The notes under the pieces are model-generated. The model ran no database searches. It was not told the DNA's origin and saw only the letters and a program-made list of their open reading frames with translations. DNA of 36,777 nt from CAJPNN01 sp041844735 (GTDB lineage: Bacteria; Bacillota; Clostridia; Peptostreptococcales; Anaerovoracaceae), in assembly GCA_041844735.1 (NCBI GenBank), contig JBGZBP010000017.1, positions 1-36,777 of the forward strand, given 5' to 3'. Below are positions 24,699-31,896 of this stretch, in pieces (the stretch's first letter is position 1; every line of letters begins with the position of its first letter). Position numbers and translations under genes: made by a program.

Positions 24699-25302
24699 GT
24701 TTTTCTCCTATATTTGCTTTCGCTTTTATTTTTATGATTTCGCTCAATCGGCTCTCCTCCGTAGCTTTTGCGGTCACTCCGCCACCAAAGCTGCGAGCGC
24801 TTATCGTTGTATTTTCATTTGCTGGCATTGACACAGCAGAAACATCAAAAATCTTTTTAATGCTTTTATGTGTTATTGTTCTTGTTGTTTTATCATATGC
24901 ATAATCGCCAAGCCTAAATCCCCAGCTCATACGATCTATTAGTCCGGCCGCTATATCTTCATAAAGCGCCCGCGCGCTCTCTGTCTTTGATAAATCCGCC
25001 GCCACGAATAAACCATATTCGTCGGGCTCTACTATAAGTGTTCCGTTCCTGTTCCTTGCAAACACTCTGCCGCCGTGGTCGAATTGCATAATAATATCGC
25101 TCATATCTGTATTCTCAAACGCCGAACGGTCAAACTTTTCGTATACCGCACCGCCCTCGTCTTCATACAGCACATATGACTCCCATGTTGTCGCATACCC
25201 CTCAATGTAATATTCTGTTTCTATTCGCCTTTGCTTACCCTCGTCAACCGCAGCAACAGATTCAAGCGCTCTATACTGTCGTTCTTCTTTATTCGGCTTC
25301 AT
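24676..25302 (-). CDS. HK97-family prohead protease
   Basis: This 208-residue serine protease of the herpesvirus-assemblin fold matures the capsid. Candidate catalytic residues are H76 in FDHGG and S126 in DRMSWGF, with the typical IEGYATTW near residue 33 and VSAVSMPANENT near the end. The start overlaps the portal stop and has GGAGG at a suitable distance. The last 23 bases overlap the capsid start. Confidence 0.94.
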   Translation of the reverse strand: MKPNKEERQYRALESVAAVDEGKQRRIETEYYIEGYATTWESYVLYEDEGGAVYEKFDRSAFENTDMSDIIMQFDHGGRVFARNRNGTLIVEPDEYGLFVAADLSKTESARALYEDIAAGLIDRMSWGFRLGDYAYDKTTRTITHKSIKKIFDVSAVSMPANENTTISARSFGGGVTAKATEESRLSEIIKIKAKANIGEKHEKTERN

Positions 25303-26464
25303 TTATTTTTACCTCCGCAAATGTTTGTGTTGTTTCAATGCTTTCTGCGTATTCCTTGCGAATAAACCGTTTATTCCCTACTTCGCCTATACTTGGCATA
25401 TTAAAAATTTCAAGACCTTCGTTGTGAGTTATAAACCCTCGGTCAAACAACTGTGTTACCATCGTTAATTTTTCGTTATTGCTCATATGCTGTAGTCGAT
25501 TAGCAGAAAAAATTACTTGATTCCCAAACGCCTTTTCTTTTTCGCTAAAAAGTAGATTCGTCAGCACCAGAGAAAGCTGTATTGCAAACGGTTCTATTTT
25601 TCCCTCATAATAAGCGTTCCATTCTTCTGAATTAAATCGATTTTGAAGTATTGCCTCGTTCGTTCCAAAATAAGTGAAAACATTTTCTTGTATTTGTTTT
25701 GCCTGCTGCGGATCTACACTATAGGGCTTGCTGTCAATCTGTTTTATATCTTCATATTTTTGGTCGAAAAGCATGATTCCGCCCTGGTTGCTAATGTTCA
25801 GATTACTTTCCACGAGGCGCTTTCGTTCTTCCTCTAACGCTTCCGACTTTAGTGCTGTTGCAAGTTTCGCTATAAATCGAATGCTCGCAGAAGCCTTAAC
25901 GCTTTCCACAATCCCCTGATTTTGTGTGTTTAGCAATTCTAAGGTTGGTCCCATTGCTTTGTTGCTTTCACCAAAAACTTCATCACGATAATAAAATTGA
26001 TTTAAAAGCCCCACTTCTCCATAAGGTATAGCCGTTCTTGTTCCGCTCAGTCCTGTATAAACAAAATAATGCTCTCCCTGATACTCTTTTATTTCAGCCG
26101 ATGACGGAAGTACAGGCAAAAAACCCGTAATATCTCCCACGCCGTTTTTAAGCGGCACAATAAACGCGTTGTTTTGCATTTGAAAAATAGTTGCCAGCCG
26201 ATATAAAAACTTTGTGGCATCCTGTAACGGGTTGGGCTGAAATTGCAAAATCCTCTCTAATGCTTGATTCCCACTCCCTTTAATTTGAGGTTTCAATTTT
26301 GTTACATGAGTTGCAAAACTATGTATTGCCGCTCTCGTCAAATCCATCTCATACATGCCGCCCTCGAAGCTTGTAAAAGCTGGTCTATATGTTTCCAAAA
26401 CTTTGAAAAAATGTTGCATTTCGGCTTCTTTCTTTTTTTGTTCTTTGTTTCTGAACAATTTCAT
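25289..26464 (-). CDS. HK97-family portal protein
   Basis: This 391-residue protein is the dodecameric DNA entry and exit channel (PF04860 type). Visible signatures are RAAIHSFATHVTKLKPQI, FLYRLATIFQMQNNAFI and the C-terminal FNSEEWNAYYEGKIEPFA region followed by helices. The ATG follows AAGGAG and lies nine bases after the terminase stop. Spacer 19 targets 25632-25664. Confidence 0.94.
   Translation of the reverse strand: MKLFRNKEQKKKEAEMQHFFKVLETYRPAFTSFEGGMYEMDLTRAAIHSFATHVTKLKPQIKGSGNQALERILQFQPNPLQDATKFLYRLATIFQMQNNAFIVPLKNGVGDITGFLPVLPSSAEIKEYQGEHYFVYTGLSGTRTAIPYGEVGLLNQFYYRDEVFGESNKAMGPTLELLNTQNQGIVESVKASASIRFIAKLATALKSEALEEERKRLVESNLNISNQGGIMLFDQKYEDIKQIDSKPYSVDPQQAKQIQENVFTYFGTNEAILQNRFNSEEWNAYYEGKIEPFAIQLSLVLTNLLFSEKEKAFGNQVIFSANRLQHMSNNEKLTMVTQLFDRGFITHNEGLEIFNMPSIGEVGNKRFIRKEYAESIETTQTFAEVKINEAE
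25632..25664 (+). other. Protospacer of spacer 19 (33/33)
   Basis: This stretch is identical to the crRNA sequence of spacer 19 (1181-1213), with GAA on the PAM side. It lies in the portal gene. Confidence 0.97.
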
Positions 26465-26473
26465 GCTTTCTCC

Positions 26474-28129
26474 TTAATTCAGATTGATATATCTGTTTTT
26501 GTTATCGCGAAAAGCAATATAAGCACACAAAAGCGCTATTGTTCCGTCTATTCGCTGCGTTCTGTCGCGACCTTTTATCGGCTGAATATTGCCATTTATA
26601 TCCGTTTTTATAGCCGTGTTCGCAAGACACCATTTCAAAATAGGGTTGTTTTGATAGATGATTAATTTGCTTTTCAAGTCACTTTTTAGATTTTTCATTG
26701 GGTCGCTTAGTGTTTTTACGCCCTGCCTAATAGGTATCATAGAGTGCTTGCCAAATTCGCGCTTAAACTCTTCAAGTAAGCTGTCATCAATATGCCAAGG
26801 ATCGTATCCTATAAAAAGCGTATACAGATCTTCCTTATCTCGCAATTCTTTGAACCAATCTAAAAAAATGCGTTTGTCGCATTTTCTGCCCTCGCACGTA
26901 CGCATAAACCCCTGTTCAACCCATAAGTTATAAGGCACCTTGTCCCGCTCTGTTCTGTACCCCGTTTTTTCTTGTTGTTTCAGCACTTCTTCCGGAATCC
27001 ATGCCATGGAACGAACCACAATCTCCTTTAGATTTGACTTGGCACAGAGTGCAACAGCAAAATTTAAGTCTGTTGTATCCGCTGCGTCAAAACCGCCTAT
27101 ACAATAATCAAAAATTTCGCTGCTTATTTCTTCATTATTTAGATCTTCCCATCTCAACCAAGCTGATTCTCCCGTTTGCTTTATATTAAAGTCTTTGACA
27201 AGGACAGTAGGCTTAAAACTTGGATCGTTTTTTGCTTTTTCAACCATTTCCTCCAAAAATGTTTTTTTCTTTATCGTTCCCAGTCCCGGATTTGCCTTTA
27301 TCCACATTTTGGAGTCAAGCCACTCATCGGGACTATCTAACTCGTAAATAAAGGGCAAAAATCGTTCATCCGCAATTTTCCCCGACAAAACCCCTCTCGC
27401 ATAATCTATTTGAGCATCAAATATATTTTGTCTTACAAAACCATTCGTTGAGATTGTAAAAAACAGAGGCTGACGCCTCGCGCCCATTGACTGCTTAATC
27501 AAATCATATATGTCTCGATTTGTTATAGCCGCCAACTCATCAACAGTAGCACAATGAGCATCAAGACCATCCATTGTAGTGGTATCGCTTGAAATTGCTT
27601 TTATAAACCCCAAGTTCAAAGGAAAATATAGGTCATTTGCCCTCTTGCGAACATGCTTTTTTATAAGCGGCGACTGTCTCTGCATATTCAGTGCAGCATT
27701 AAACCCCAGCTTCGCCTGGTCTAATTTTGTTGCTACGTTATATATTTGTGGTGCTCCTTCGCCATCTGCCATTAACATGTAAAGTTCTATCGCTGCCGTT
27801 TCGCTTGTCTTTCCGTTTTTCCTGCCCTCTATTATTAAAACCTCATTATATTGCCTTAGGTTATTATCATCGACAAATCCAAAAATTGCCTCAATCCTTG
27901 CTTTCTGAAACAACTGCAACTTAAGAGGTTGTCCTATTTCGCCGCTTGGCTGTTTACAAAAGCGTTCTATGAAATTGATTGGTTTTTCTGCAAGTTTTGG
28001 GTCAAAATGAAACTTTCCGTTTTTGTTCATCTTTGCATCAAGTAACCGCTCTGACACACGCTTTATACTATCACAAGCCACGATTTCTCCTTTGAGTATG
28101 CCCCCAAAGTATTCTTCTATCGCCGACAA
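26474..28129 (-). CDS. terL: Terminase large subunit
   Basis: This 551-residue packaging motor has GRKNGKT (102-108) as a Walker A variant, TVDE (195-198) as Walker B, and a C-terminal RNase H-like nuclease domain with GGFDAADTTDLNF and a later GYDPWHID. The start is probably TTG behind AAGGGG, one base after the small subunit stop. Spacer 21 targets 27441-27473. Confidence 0.95.
   Translation of the reverse strand: MSAIEEYFGGILKGEIVACDSIKRVSERLLDAKMNKNGKFHFDPKLAEKPINFIERFCKQPSGEIGQPLKLQLFQKARIEAIFGFVDDNNLRQYNEVLIIEGRKNGKTSETAAIELYMLMADGEGAPQIYNVATKLDQAKLGFNAALNMQRQSPLIKKHVRKRANDLYFPLNLGFIKAISSDTTTMDGLDAHCATVDELAAITNRDIYDLIKQSMGARRQPLFFTISTNGFVRQNIFDAQIDYARGVLSGKIADERFLPFIYELDSPDEWLDSKMWIKANPGLGTIKKKTFLEEMVEKAKNDPSFKPTVLVKDFNIKQTGESAWLRWEDLNNEEISSEIFDYCIGGFDAADTTDLNFAVALCAKSNLKEIVVRSMAWIPEEVLKQQEKTGYRTERDKVPYNLWVEQGFMRTCEGRKCDKRIFLDWFKELRDKEDLYTLFIGYDPWHIDDSLLEEFKREFGKHSMIPIRQGVKTLSDPMKNLKSDLKSKLIIYQNNPILKWCLANTAIKTDINGNIQPIKGRDRTQRIDGTIALLCAYIAFRDNKNRYINLN
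27441..27473 (+). other. Protospacer of spacer 21 (33/33)
   Basis: This stretch is identical to the crRNA sequence of spacer 21 (1303-1335), with AAA on the PAM side. It lies in the large terminase gene. Confidence 0.97.
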
Positions 28130-28130
28130 T

Positions 28131-28496
28131 TTAGTTGCCCCTTGTTAAAAACTTAATAAGTTCATCCTCTTTATCGTTGTTTTCTTCTCGTAGCGTTTTT
28201 ATGATTTTTATTAGCGTTGATGCGGTTTGGTTTGCTCCGTGAGCCGTTTTGTTATATTCATTAATCGCTGGATGCACATACATGTTCCCTCTACCCTTTA
28301 CATATTCTTTAGAAATCAGCGTTGGCTCTGAAGCTATCGTTCTTTCAAGATTTGTTAGCATCAACAGCTGAACCTGATACCTCTTAAATGTTGTAATAAA
28401 CAAAAAATTTTGTTCTACCCCGTGCTTTTCTGCTATTTCAAGTATTTTTTTTGCTTGCTCATTTAAGTTCATCTTTTTTTCTGTTTTTTTCGCCAA
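28131..28496 (-). CDS. terS: Terminase small subunit, P27 family
   Basis: This 121-residue DNA-recognition subunit has the P27-family hallmark YVHPAINEYNKTAHGANQTA and a preceding helical region. The start is TTG behind GGGGGTG. It is followed by terL after one base. The protein selects phage DNA and feeds it to the large subunit. Confidence 0.92.
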   Translation of the reverse strand: MAKKTEKKMNLNEQAKKILEIAEKHGVEQNFLFITTFKRYQVQLLMLTNLERTIASEPTLISKEYVKGRGNMYVHPAINEYNKTAHGANQTASTLIKIIKTLREENNDKEDELIKFLTRGN

Positions 28497-28563
28497 AATT
28501 TCACCCCCTAAAATTTAAAATCCCCCTCGCTCTTATGCTTGTTTTTCAATGCTTTTCAACTTA

Positions 28564-28593
28564 TTGACACCATCATTCCTCTCATGGTAGAAT
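28564..28593 (+). promoter_or_regulatory. Promoter of the plus-strand DUF523 gene
   Basis: TTGACA (28564-28569) and TAGAAT (28588-28593) are 18 bases apart, followed by AGGAGG (28608-28613) and the ATG at 28622. This gene can be transcribed independently of the phage late operon. No operator palindrome is evident here. Confidence 0.75.
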
Positions 28594-28621
28594 TCCGCAA
28601 ATATTTTAGGAGGATTCACTC

Positions 28622-29002
28622 ATGAAAGAAAAAGTTTTAGTCTCGAAATGTTGGACAGGAGAACCCTGCAGATTTCACGGTAGAAGCGTATCAAGCCCAG
28701 CAAAAATTAAGCGTTTGACAGAGCGTTTTGAACTTGTTTTCGTTTGCCCCGAACAGCTTGGCGGATTGCCAACGCCACGAGCTGCAGCACCTCTTAAAAA
28801 CAAACAAAACAACAAACTTGTGAATTGTAAAGGCTTTGATGTTTCCGCAGAATTTATTTGCGGCGCCAAAAAGACACTTGCTATAGCGCACGCAAACAAT
28901 TGCAAAAAAGCCTTTCTTTGTAAAGGTTCGCCCTCGTGTGATAAAACTGGATTCGCGGGCGAGCTTCTAACTCAGCACGGCATCGTCGTCTATAACCTCT
29001 AA
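28622..29002 (+). CDS. DUF523 (TudS-like) protein, a moron in the prophage
   Basis: This 126-residue protein matches DUF523: VSKCWTGEPCRFHGR, ERFELVFVCPEQLGGLPTPR, DVSAEFICGA and a KGSPSC motif. The family includes the [4Fe-4S] thiouracil desulfidase TudS, whose three cluster cysteines appear here as C10, C42 and C106. The C-terminal glycine-rich loop after SPSC is shorter than in most members. The gene is on the opposite strand from its neighbours, has its own promoter, and overlaps the 3' end of the ParB/PAPS-reductase gene by 36 bases. It looks like cargo acquired from a host. Its substrate here is unknown. Confidence 0.85.
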   Translation: MKEKVLVSKCWTGEPCRFHGRSVSSPAKIKRLTERFELVFVCPEQLGGLPTPRAAAPLKNKQNNKLVNCKGFDVSAEFICGAKKTLAIAHANNCKKAFLCKGSPSCDKTGFAGELLTQHGIVVYNL

Positions 29003-30211
29003 TGTATCTATTTCCTCCGCAACTTCGTCTACCTCCGCGAATCGTTTTTTTATGTATAAATCAAGGGGAGTAACACCTTGAAAATCCCACTCTTGAGCTT
29101 TTCGTTTCAAAATATCAAAAAGAAATGGAAGCTCTTTTTGCATTACATCGTATTGAACCTTTCGCTGAAATGGACAACACCAGCACGCCGTTCTCACAAA
29201 ACCCCTTTCATAACCCTCCCAAATACCAAAAGTTTCTATCAGTTGTTTCTTGTATTTTTCAAAGGCTTTTTCGCTTAAATCATATATAGGATTTAAAAGT
29301 CTAACCCTTTGGGTTCCCGATTTCACATCATATATCTTTTGACCCTTTGAGATGTTGGTTGCCTGATTCGATCTGCCCCCTCTTACAATTATAAAATCTT
29401 CTCCGTTTGCCTTTTCCATTATAAATTTGTTAGAAGGCTTGTTGATTAACTCAAAAATACAGTCTCGATAAATGGCATTAGGAAAACTTTTTTTGTTTTC
29501 ATAGTGTTCAAAAAAATCTTTTCCGCTGCGTACAATATTTAACTTATACCCAAACGCTGCCGCAAATCGAACAACATACTCTTGCGTGCCAGGAATTTCT
29601 ACCCCCGTGTCTACAAAAACAAGCTCCATCTCTTTCCCTATCTCGTCTAATATAGGCTTCATCAAAAACGCTGTTACGGCACTATCTTTTCCGCCAGAGA
29701 AATTCATAAAAACTCGTTTTGTTTTAAGTTCTTCAACTATTTCGGGTTCGAGATAAAAATCATCAGCAAAAACCATTTTTCGAGGTTCTGGTTCTTCTGA
29801 TGTTTCAGGTTCTTCCAATATTTCTGGTTCTTCAAACCCGAAACAACTCATATCAAAATTCACCTCTTCCAATTCCTGCAATTCTACTTCTAACAACTCT
29901 AAATTCCACTCGGCTATTTCGGCAACCTTATTATCCGCCAACCTTAATGCTTTGGCTTGCTTTTCCGTTAAGTCCTCCGCCACAACACACGGAATTTCTT
30001 TTAACTTTAATTTCTTAGCGGCTTTCAACCGCGTATGCCCCGATATGATAACATTATCCTTATCCAAGATAATCGGAACTTTGAATCCAAATTCCTTTAT
30101 ACTCTCCAAAACCGCCCCCACCGCTTGGTCATTATTGCGAGGATTGTTTTTGTAAGGTTTTATCTCGGATATTTTTTTGTAAATTATATTAAGTTTTTCC
30201 ATTTCGCTCAA
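28967..30211 (-). CDS. ParB-like nuclease domain fused to PAPS-reductase/PP-loop domain
   Basis: This fusion is about 414 residues long. The first 125 residues are ParB-like (KPYKNNPRNND, then ISGHTRLKAAKKL near residue 58). After an acidic linker (EEPEILEEPETSEEPEPRK) comes a PP-loop ATP pyrophosphatase domain with MNFSGGKDSAVTAF (near residue 172), VFVDTGVEIPG, RGGRSNQATN and a CWCCPFQRK cysteine cluster. Similar proteins occur near terminases in Bacillota phages, and PP-loop plus ParB-like proteins also occur in phosphorothioation systems (DndC, DndB). The frame is open to 30289. A TTG at 30211 or ATG at 30202 behind GGAGGG is preferred because it clears the HNH gene. Confidence 0.85.
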   Translation of the reverse strand: MSEMEKLNIIYKKISEIKPYKNNPRNNDQAVGAVLESIKEFGFKVPIILDKDNVIISGHTRLKAAKKLKLKEIPCVVAEDLTEKQAKALRLADNKVAEIAEWNLELLEVELQELEEVNFDMSCFGFEEPEILEEPETSEEPEPRKMVFADDFYLEPEIVEELKTKRVFMNFSGGKDSAVTAFLMKPILDEIGKEMELVFVDTGVEIPGTQEYVVRFAAAFGYKLNIVRSGKDFFEHYENKKSFPNAIYRDCIFELINKPSNKFIMEKANGEDFIIVRGGRSNQATNISKGQKIYDVKSGTQRVRLLNPIYDLSEKAFEKYKKQLIETFGIWEGYERGFVRTACWCCPFQRKVQYDVMQKELPFLFDILKRKAQEWDFQGVTPLDLYIKKRFAEVDEVAEEIDTLEVIDDDAVLS

Positions 30212-30228
30212 AATCCCTCCAAAAAACA

Positions 30229-30624
30229 TTAAGTTTTTGCAACTCGCTTCATTTGCCCTGGACGCTCCGTTGCGGGCGTTTGCGACCAAAAATTTTTAAC
30301 GGGGGGAGGTAACGGCTGCCCGCACTTATCAAAATTCGTTACTCCCCAAGGATTCCTGTTAAAGTTCTTGTCTTCCTTAGTTTTCTTGTTATGGCATTCC
30401 TGACAAAGATACTGCAAATTCCTGTGGTCTAAACTTATACCAATATCTCCTATATTTTCCGGTGTCAGCTCCTTTATGTGATCAAGATGTTCCCCCAATT
30501 TTAATTTGCAACTTTCACATAAACCTCCATCGATTAATATCCTCTTTGCAATATAAGCTTTTCTGTTCATCCTCCATTTTTTTGTATGATAAAAGGCTTC
30601 AAGAACTTTATCGGGTTTTATCAT
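30229..30624 (-). CDS. HNH endonuclease
   Basis: This 131-residue nuclease has CESC (36-39), HLDH (47-50), N69 and CQECHNKK (74-81), a zinc-ribbon HNH arrangement. Such proteins are encoded beside terminase genes and assist cos cleavage and packaging. The frame extends upstream to 30846, but that part crosses the divergent promoter. The ATG at 30624 with AAGGAG six bases upstream is the sound start. Confidence 0.92.
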   Translation of the reverse strand: MIKPDKVLEAFYHTKKWRMNRKAYIAKRILIDGGLCESCKLKLGEHLDHIKELTPENIGDIGISLDHRNLQYLCQECHNKKTKEDKNFNRNPWGVTNFDKCGQPLPPPVKNFWSQTPATERPGQMKRVAKT

Positions 30625-30701
30625 TTCAAGCTCCTTTCTCTTAACAAAAAAGCGCCCCCGCCGGACGCTCCTTGCAGCATACACTATAGCGGATTGAAAT
30701 G

Positions 30702-30728
30702 TCCCATTCGTCCCATTTGTCCCATGTA
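30702..30728. repeat. Three tandem 9-base repeats upstream of the packaging operon
   Basis: TCCCATTCG, TCCCATTTG and TCCCATGTA follow one another without gaps, reading as TGGGAC units on the minus strand about 80-100 bases before the HNH start. They may be the binding site of the ArpU-like late activator encoded at 31327-31740. That link is inference. Confidence 0.6.
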
Positions 30729-30729
30729 A

Positions 30730-30754
30730 CAAAGATTTAACAATTAAATCTTTG
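30730..30754. promoter_or_regulatory. Inverted repeat between divergent promoters
   Basis: CAAAGATTT and AAATCTTTG form 9-base arms separated by 7 bases, just upstream of the -35 of the plus-strand promoter at 30762. It could be an operator or a bidirectional hairpin insulating the divergent units. Confidence 0.5.
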
Positions 30755-30761
30755 AAAATTG

Positions 30762-30790
30762 TTGACATTGTACCTTGTACGGTGTACGAT
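30762..30790 (+). promoter_or_regulatory. Promoter with the same operator as the left-end promoter
   Basis: TTGACA (30762-30767) and TACGAT (30785-30790) are 17 bases apart. The spacer holds TGTACCTTGTACGGTGTA (30769-30786), which aligns base for base with the palindrome at 11696-11713 and fits TRTACCTTGYAMGGTRTA. AGGAGG and the ATG at 30812 follow. Confidence 0.8.
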
Positions 30791-30811
30791 AATATCAGAA
30801 AGGAGGTGCAC

Positions 30812-30916
30812 ATGAAGAAAAATCGGCAAAAGAAAACCGACCACACGCTAAAGATAGTGGAACTAACAATTCAGGCTATCATAGCAATCGCAGCGTTAAT
30901 CGCAGCACTCAAGTAG
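30812..30916 (+). CDS. 34-residue hydrophobic peptide
   Basis: A short frame follows a strong AAAGGAGG site. The product is MKKNRQKKTDHTLKIVELT and then a run of I, A and L ending ALK: a basic head and one transmembrane helix. It resembles the holin-like or type I toxin peptides common in Bacillota prophages (Hol_Tox-like), but a firm family call is not possible at this length. It is the first gene of a plus-strand operon with the membrane protein and HTH genes and lies under the operator-bearing promoter. Confidence 0.65.
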   Translation: MKKNRQKKTDHTLKIVELTIQAIIAIAALIAALK

Positions 30917-30926
30917 TCGGTCATCG

Positions 30927-30948
30927 GGTGGGGAACGCACTCCCCACC
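30927..30948 (+). promoter_or_regulatory. Intercistronic hairpin
   Basis: GGTGGGGA and TCCCCACC pair over a 6-base loop between the hydrophobic peptide and the next gene. No U-tract follows, so it is more likely an mRNA stabilising or translational element than a terminator. Confidence 0.5.
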
Positions 30949-30985
30949 TACATCTACAGAATACCACAAATGGAGGTAAACCACA

Positions 30986-31168
30986 ATGAAATCATCTAAA
31001 TTCGGAATGCTATCAGTAGTATCAGCATTTGTAATAGCGAAGTCGCTAAATTATTCACCTATTTCGAAATTCATACTATTTCTTTCAGGCGCATATTTAT
31101 TACTATGTGCCGTGATAGAAGCTATAAAACTTATTAAAACGCATGAGGTAGAAAATGAGCAGATTTGA
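30986..31168 (+). CDS. Small membrane protein, unknown function
   Basis: This 60-residue protein has two hydrophobic segments (about 7-19 and 27-45: FILFLSGAYLLLCAVIEAI) and a charged C-terminus. A GGAGG site lies about 10 bases before the ATG. The stop overlaps the start of the HTH gene, so the two are translationally coupled. I recognise no family. Possible roles include an anti-toxin-like or immunity protein, superinfection exclusion, or an anti-defence factor. Confidence 0.7.
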   Translation: MKSSKFGMLSVVSAFVIAKSLNYSPISKFILFLSGAYLLLCAVIEAIKLIKTHEVENEQI

Positions 31169-31364
31169 CGGTCTCTATTCGCTTAGCGAAGCAGCTGAAA
31201 TGCTCGGCATAGACAAATCAGTTTTGAGGGTCGCTATTGGTCGCGGACGTTTTATCATCGGCGAAGATGTTAAGCTATTCAGCAAGCAGTGGGTGATCAC
31301 TGATGAGGCGATTGAAAAATATCGCCTCAATCATCTACGACCAAAGAATTCAAAAAATGCTTGA
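31155..31364 (+). CDS. Small helix-turn-helix DNA-binding protein
   Basis: This 69-residue protein contains YSLSEAAEMLGIDKSVLRVA, a MerR/excisionase-type helix-turn-helix, followed by a wing-like QWVITDEAIEKYRL. Related small HTH proteins serve as regulators or antitoxin-like factors in Bacillota mobile elements. It is the last gene of the three-gene plus-strand operon and overlaps the gene before it. A terminal HTH gene in a small operon under an operator-bearing promoter resembles anti-CRISPR-associated (Aca) and toxin-antitoxin layouts. It is a candidate for binding the shared operators. Its 3' end overlaps the convergent ArpU-like gene by 38 bases. Confidence 0.8.
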   Translation: MSRFDGLYSLSEAAEMLGIDKSVLRVAIGRGRFIIGEDVKLFSKQWVITDEAIEKYRLNHLRPKNSKNA

Positions 31365-31740
31365 ATTGCCGATGCGCTTGTGAGCGGCTAATATCCAACA
31401 CCTCGCCAATCTCTCTGAAACTGAGACCATCCAGCACATACATTGAGGCTATGCACTTTTCGTCCGAATCGGGCATTGCCTCGATGTAGCAGCTTAAGAG
31501 ATTATGCGCTTCGATTAGCTCTGCGCACTTTTTCCATGCTGCGTCTTTGACTTCCATCAAGCGTATCACCCTATTTTCGAAGCTGCCCGGATTTAATGCT
31601 GCGGTTGTTTTCGGCTCGCGGCTTAATGCCGACAGCGCACCGAAAAGCGATTCGATTTCATCAATCCGCATTAAGAGCCGGATAAGCTCTCTTTTTTGCT
31701 TTCTGTAGGTGTATATGTCTTGTCTTGTTATCGTTTTCAT
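31327..31740 (-). CDS. ArpU/RinA-like late transcription regulator
   Basis: This 137-residue protein is helical with a C-terminal sigma-70 region 4-like helix-turn-helix (YVLDGLSFREIGEVLDISRS, then QAHRQFKHFLNSL). This is the pattern of the DUF1492/ArpU activators that turn on the packaging and structural operon in Bacillota phages. Its position between the replication and packaging modules is typical. Spacer 8 targets 31469-31501. The start ATG has GGGAG about ten bases upstream. Confidence 0.85.
   Translation of the reverse strand: MKTITRQDIYTYRKQKRELIRLLMRIDEIESLFGALSALSREPKTTAALNPGSFENRVIRLMEVKDAAWKKCAELIEAHNLLSCYIEAMPDSDEKCIASMYVLDGLSFREIGEVLDISRSQAHRQFKHFLNSLVVDD
31469..31501 (-). other. 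Protospacer of spacer 8 (33/33)
   Basis: This stretch is identical to spacer 8 (508-540), with TAA on the PAM side. It lies in the ArpU-like gene. Confidence 0.97.
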
Positions 31741-31822
31741 TACGCTTTTAGCTCCCTGTTTTTTCTCCTTGTTCTTCTTATTATTCTTGCAGTAGTAGAA
31801 GTAGTTGAAAATCGGTTTTTGC

Positions 31823-31868
31823 GTGTAACTTTATATATAGGGATTTTTTCTATATAAAGAACTTACAC
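31823..31868 (-). terminator. Long hairpin after the acidic-protein gene
   Basis: GTGTAA plus TTTATATATAG (31823-31840) pairs with CTATATAAA plus TTACAC (31850-31868), with small bulges and a 9-base A/T-rich loop. It is placed as a terminator or attenuator between the acidic-protein gene and the late regulator. It lacks a clear U-tract on the minus strand. The 156 bases between the two genes hold no other frame I can support. Confidence 0.5.
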
Positions 31869-31896
31869 AAAACCTATATTTGAACTACGTAGTGGA

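Noticed and set aside
30625..30846. N-terminal extension of the HNH gene to 205 residues
   Set aside because: The extension crosses the plus-strand promoter, operator and repeats, lacks a ribosome site, and a strong AAGGAG lies before the ATG at 30624.
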